A stretch of DNA of 64,000 nucleotides, from the NCBI RefSeq assembly GCF_030272615.1, contig NC_081415.1:377939892-378003891 (forward strand), given 5' to 3'. This DNA comes from Cryptomeria japonica. Lineage: Eukaryota > Streptophyta > Pinopsida > Cupressales > Cupressaceae. Shown in pieces: positions 61,701-64,000 of this stretch. Below the pieces are notes generated by a model. The model saw only the letters and a program-made list of their open reading frames with translations. It had not been told where the DNA came from and ran no database searches. The position numbers and the translations under genes are program-made. The first letter of the stretch is position 1, and every line of letters begins with the position of its first letter.

Positions 61701-62858
61701 TCAATTTAATGAAGAAAATCCTGCCGGTGGAGCATTGCTCTGTCCTGCCGGTGGAGCATCATATTGTCCTGTCGGTGAAGCATTTGTTGGTTCTACCAGT
61801 GGAGGAGTAACCTCAATATTTAGATCACCTTTTTTAATCCGTTGTTTTGAAAATTCTTGCTTAACCTCTTCAACCTTTTTCTTACCTTTCAAGCTAGTAC
61901 TTCTGTTATCTACAGGTGTACCTTTACTTCTACAAAATTTAGCAATATGACCAATCTTGTTACATGCATAATAGGTTACATTATTTTTCTGAATAGCTTT
62001 CTCATAACCTATGCTGGTTTGTGTTCTGCATTTATTTGATAAATGATCAAATCTTCCACAAACATAACATCTTACATTCATTCTACAATTTTCAGAGTTA
62101 TAACCAATTTTGTTGCATTTGGTGCATTGACCGGTGGGAGGATTGATGTTCTGATAATTCCTAGATCTACATTCATTTGCCCTATGACCATATTTATTAT
62201 AGTTAAAGAATTTTCCATTGAATTTGTAAGTATTAGAAGGTCTTACCAGTTTGCTGTGATCCTGGGTATTTGCAGTACCAAAGCTTTCTCCAACTTCAAA
62301 TCCAATTCCAGAAGTGTCACCTTTGGGTTTTTGATTCTTCAATAAGGTACCAAGTTCTTCTGAGCTTTTCTTGAATTTTTCTTTGTGTTGATTTGCAGTT
62401 TCCAATTCCCTTTCCAAGATTTCTTTTTGTCTCATTAGTTCATTTGAGTCATTCTAAGTGTGCATCAGATCTGTCTTCAACATGTCATTTTCATAGCTAA
62501 GTCTTGTGTTCTCATTTACTGCATCACTTAGTCTTCTGGTCAATTCTTCTTCATTCTTCTTTCTATCCTCAATTTCTTTGCAAAATCTCATAGTCATATC
62601 CTGCATTTCATTTTTTGTTGTCATGATCTCTTGTTTCAATTTGCTTATCATATCATTTAGTGATTCCTTTTCATCATTCTCATTTTGCAATTTTTCACAA
62701 AGTTCTCTTCTCTTGTTTCTTGTAACAGTAAGATTTTCTTGAAGTGCTTGAATAATGTCCTGAGCTACTTTTAAATCATCTTCTAATTTGATATTTTTCA
62801 ACTTCTCTGCATCATAGTCAGTAAGAGCTCCTTCAAGTTGCTTCATCAGATTTTCCAT
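61701..62858 (-). pseudogene. Gag-like protein of the third element with zinc knuckles
   Basis: ATG at 62858, 70 bases after the primer site; 386 codons with a single TAG at 62454 where Gln would fit. The N-terminal 220 residues are charged and heptad-like (LEDDLKVAQDIIQALQENL), likely coiled coil. Then come several CCHC-type knuckles: CTKCNKIGYNSENC, CYVCGRFDHLSNKC and CNKIGHIAKFC, with a degraded FFNYNKYGHRANEC before them. Such knuckles bind the element RNA during packaging. The C-terminus ends in a Pro/Ala-rich tail. No usual Gag capsid block is evident, so this may be a rearranged Gag. Confidence 0.75.
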
Positions 62859-62915
62859 CTTTACTGGTGTCAAGATCTTCCTCAAGCTGTTAGACTTTTG
62901 AAAATAGAGGACTAG

Positions 62916-62927
62916 GCTCTGATACCA
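62916..62927 (-). other. Initiator tRNA-Met primer binding site of the third element
   Basis: On the minus strand TGGTATCAGAGC lies two bases after the LTR end CCCTAACA. Confidence 0.93.
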
Positions 62928-62929
62928 AT

Positions 62930-64000
62930 TGTTAGGGTTCCTACAGATACTGAGAGGGGGGGGTGAATCAGTATCTGACCGGTAATGAAATTCTCTTAAA
63001 ACTGAATATGCAGAATATAAAGTAATAGTATACCGGTATGCAAGAATTAATGCAAATAACAGAATAAAAAACACCCACATGAAAAGAACACCATAACACA
63101 AGATGTTTAACAAGGAAACCTGGTGTGGGAAAAACCTCGGTGGGATTTGTGACCCACAATATTCACTTACTGGCCAATAAGAGAATATTACTTACAATAG
63201 GGGCCTACACATGCAGGAAGGCCAACTGCCTAGAGCTCACTGCTCAATAAGAAGTCACACTGACTTACAATGAGGATTATGCAAATCCAATAATCTGTAC
63301 TGCTTTACAAGAGCATCTTTAATGCCAGATTCAGTACCTGTTCTTGCTCTATTCTTTACATATACCCTTGACCTACAATTCGCACATTAGGTCTGCCTTA
63401 TAATTTATTTATGCTTCCTATCCATATCCTACAAATGCCTACAATGATCTCTTTTATATACAAGAGTCATTTTACAATTTGCCAAGTTGGCTTATAATAA
63501 TAAACAAAATATTACATATCAAAAATCCTGTCGGCCTCTGTGCTGGTATACATATTTCCTTCTATGCCAGTGTATATCTTCTGTGCCGGTATACATATTT
63601 CCTTCTGTGCCAGTGTATATCTTCTGTGCCGGTGCCGGTGTAGATTGATCTTGCTAATGCCGGTGCACTGTCTTGTTTGAATAATATTTTGCCGATAGAA
63701 TGTCTTGCCGGTGCCATAGGATTGCAAGGTTGCCTGTGTAATGCTTTGCTGGTATAATGTCTTGCCGGTGCCATAGGATTGCAAGGTTGCTTGTGTAATG
63801 CTTTGCTGGTATAATGTCTTGCCGGTGCCATAGGATTGCAAGGTTGACTGTGTAATGCTTTGCTGGTATAATGTCTTGCCAGTGCCATAGGATTGCAAGG
63901 TTGCATGTGTAATGCTTTGCCGGTATAATGTCTTGCTGGTGCCATAGGATTGCAAGGTTGCCATCAATGACAAAACCTTCAATCACACACAATGTCTCAT
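62930..64000 (-). repeat. 5' LTR of the third element (runs off the window)
   Basis: Matches 57002-57993 but is longer, by one 57-base unit and by an extra copy of a TATACATATTTCCTTCTGTG-type unit near 63550-63610. The final 21 or so bases are outside the window. Confidence 0.9.
63699..63965. repeat. 57-base tandem repeat, about five units
   Basis: The same repeat as at 57722-57946, with one more unit. The reading frames here (63512-63992, minus strand) follow from the repeat. Confidence 0.92.

Larger units (their letters stand above)
57002..64000 (-). mobile_element. Third LTR retroelement with Gag but no recognisable pol (partial)
   Basis: Minus-strand element. LTRs lie at 57002-57993 (3') and 62930 to beyond 64000 (5', cut by the window edge about 21 bases short). 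The initiator-Met primer site and polypurine tract are in place. The 4936-base interior encodes a Gag with several zinc knuckles and a long unrecognised frame; RT, RNase H and integrase are absent. The primer type and the Gag style suggest a Ty1/copia relative, but without pol this is inference. It would need an autonomous partner to move. The LTRs differ by about 8 in 150 bases where sampled. Confidence 0.88.

Noticed and set aside
63512-63992. Minus-strand frames with a repeating 19-residue pattern, also at 57559-57954
   Set aside because: The 57-base repeat is a multiple of three, so every minus frame stays open. There is no start context or domain, and the frames differ between LTR copies.

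Overview
The window looks like intergenic and genic DNA from a large-genome seed plant, most likely a gymnosperm. I infer this from one plant gene split by introns, dense old LTR retrotransposons nested in one another, Tat-like Ty3/gypsy coding regions full of stops, and AT-rich DNA. I cannot name the species. No bacterial, organellar or viral genome layout is visible.

Layout. 1-6900: repeats and relics, including a broken DYAD/AMEIOTIC1-like fragment on the minus strand (644-1110), a degenerate low-complexity array (1500-3000), LTR edges with initiator-tRNA-Met-type primer sites, and several small duplications. 6985-7674: a short non-autonomous DNA transposon, probably hAT-like, flanked by a 9-base repeat. 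8794-11055: the last five exons of a RKP/KPC1-type RING E3 ubiquitin ligase, the only convincing host gene. One intron-exon unit is tandemly duplicated and its upstream copy has decayed.

11940-54556: a very large Ty3/gypsy element on the plus strand. Its terminal repeats are about 8.06 kb (left) and 10.46 kb (right), longer than its 6.7 kb internal region. The right repeat holds an extra 2.39 kb unit that contains a broken reading frame. Gag lies at 20440-21958; protease, an RNase H-like domain, reverse transcriptase, RNase H and integrase lie at 39343-43816.

21964-39337: a second, younger 17.4 kb Ty3/gypsy element of Tat type on the minus strand. It sits inside the first one and is bounded by the 5-base target duplication CCGGT. 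It carries gag, protease, reverse transcriptase, two RNase H domains and integrase on the minus strand, plus a plant mobile domain reading frame on the opposite strand between pol and its 3' LTR.

57002-64000 and beyond: a third retroelement on the minus strand, with an initiator-Met primer site and a multi-zinc-knuckle Gag. A roughly 1065-codon unrecognised reading frame lies where pol should be. Its LTRs contain a 57-base tandem repeat.

All three elements are decayed. Many in-frame stops are TAG or TAA where a Gln codon is expected, or TGA where Arg is expected, which fits C-to-T change at methylated CHG and CG sites. The order of insertion (giant element first, Tat element second) agrees with LTR divergence sampled by eye (about 8% against about 2.5%).
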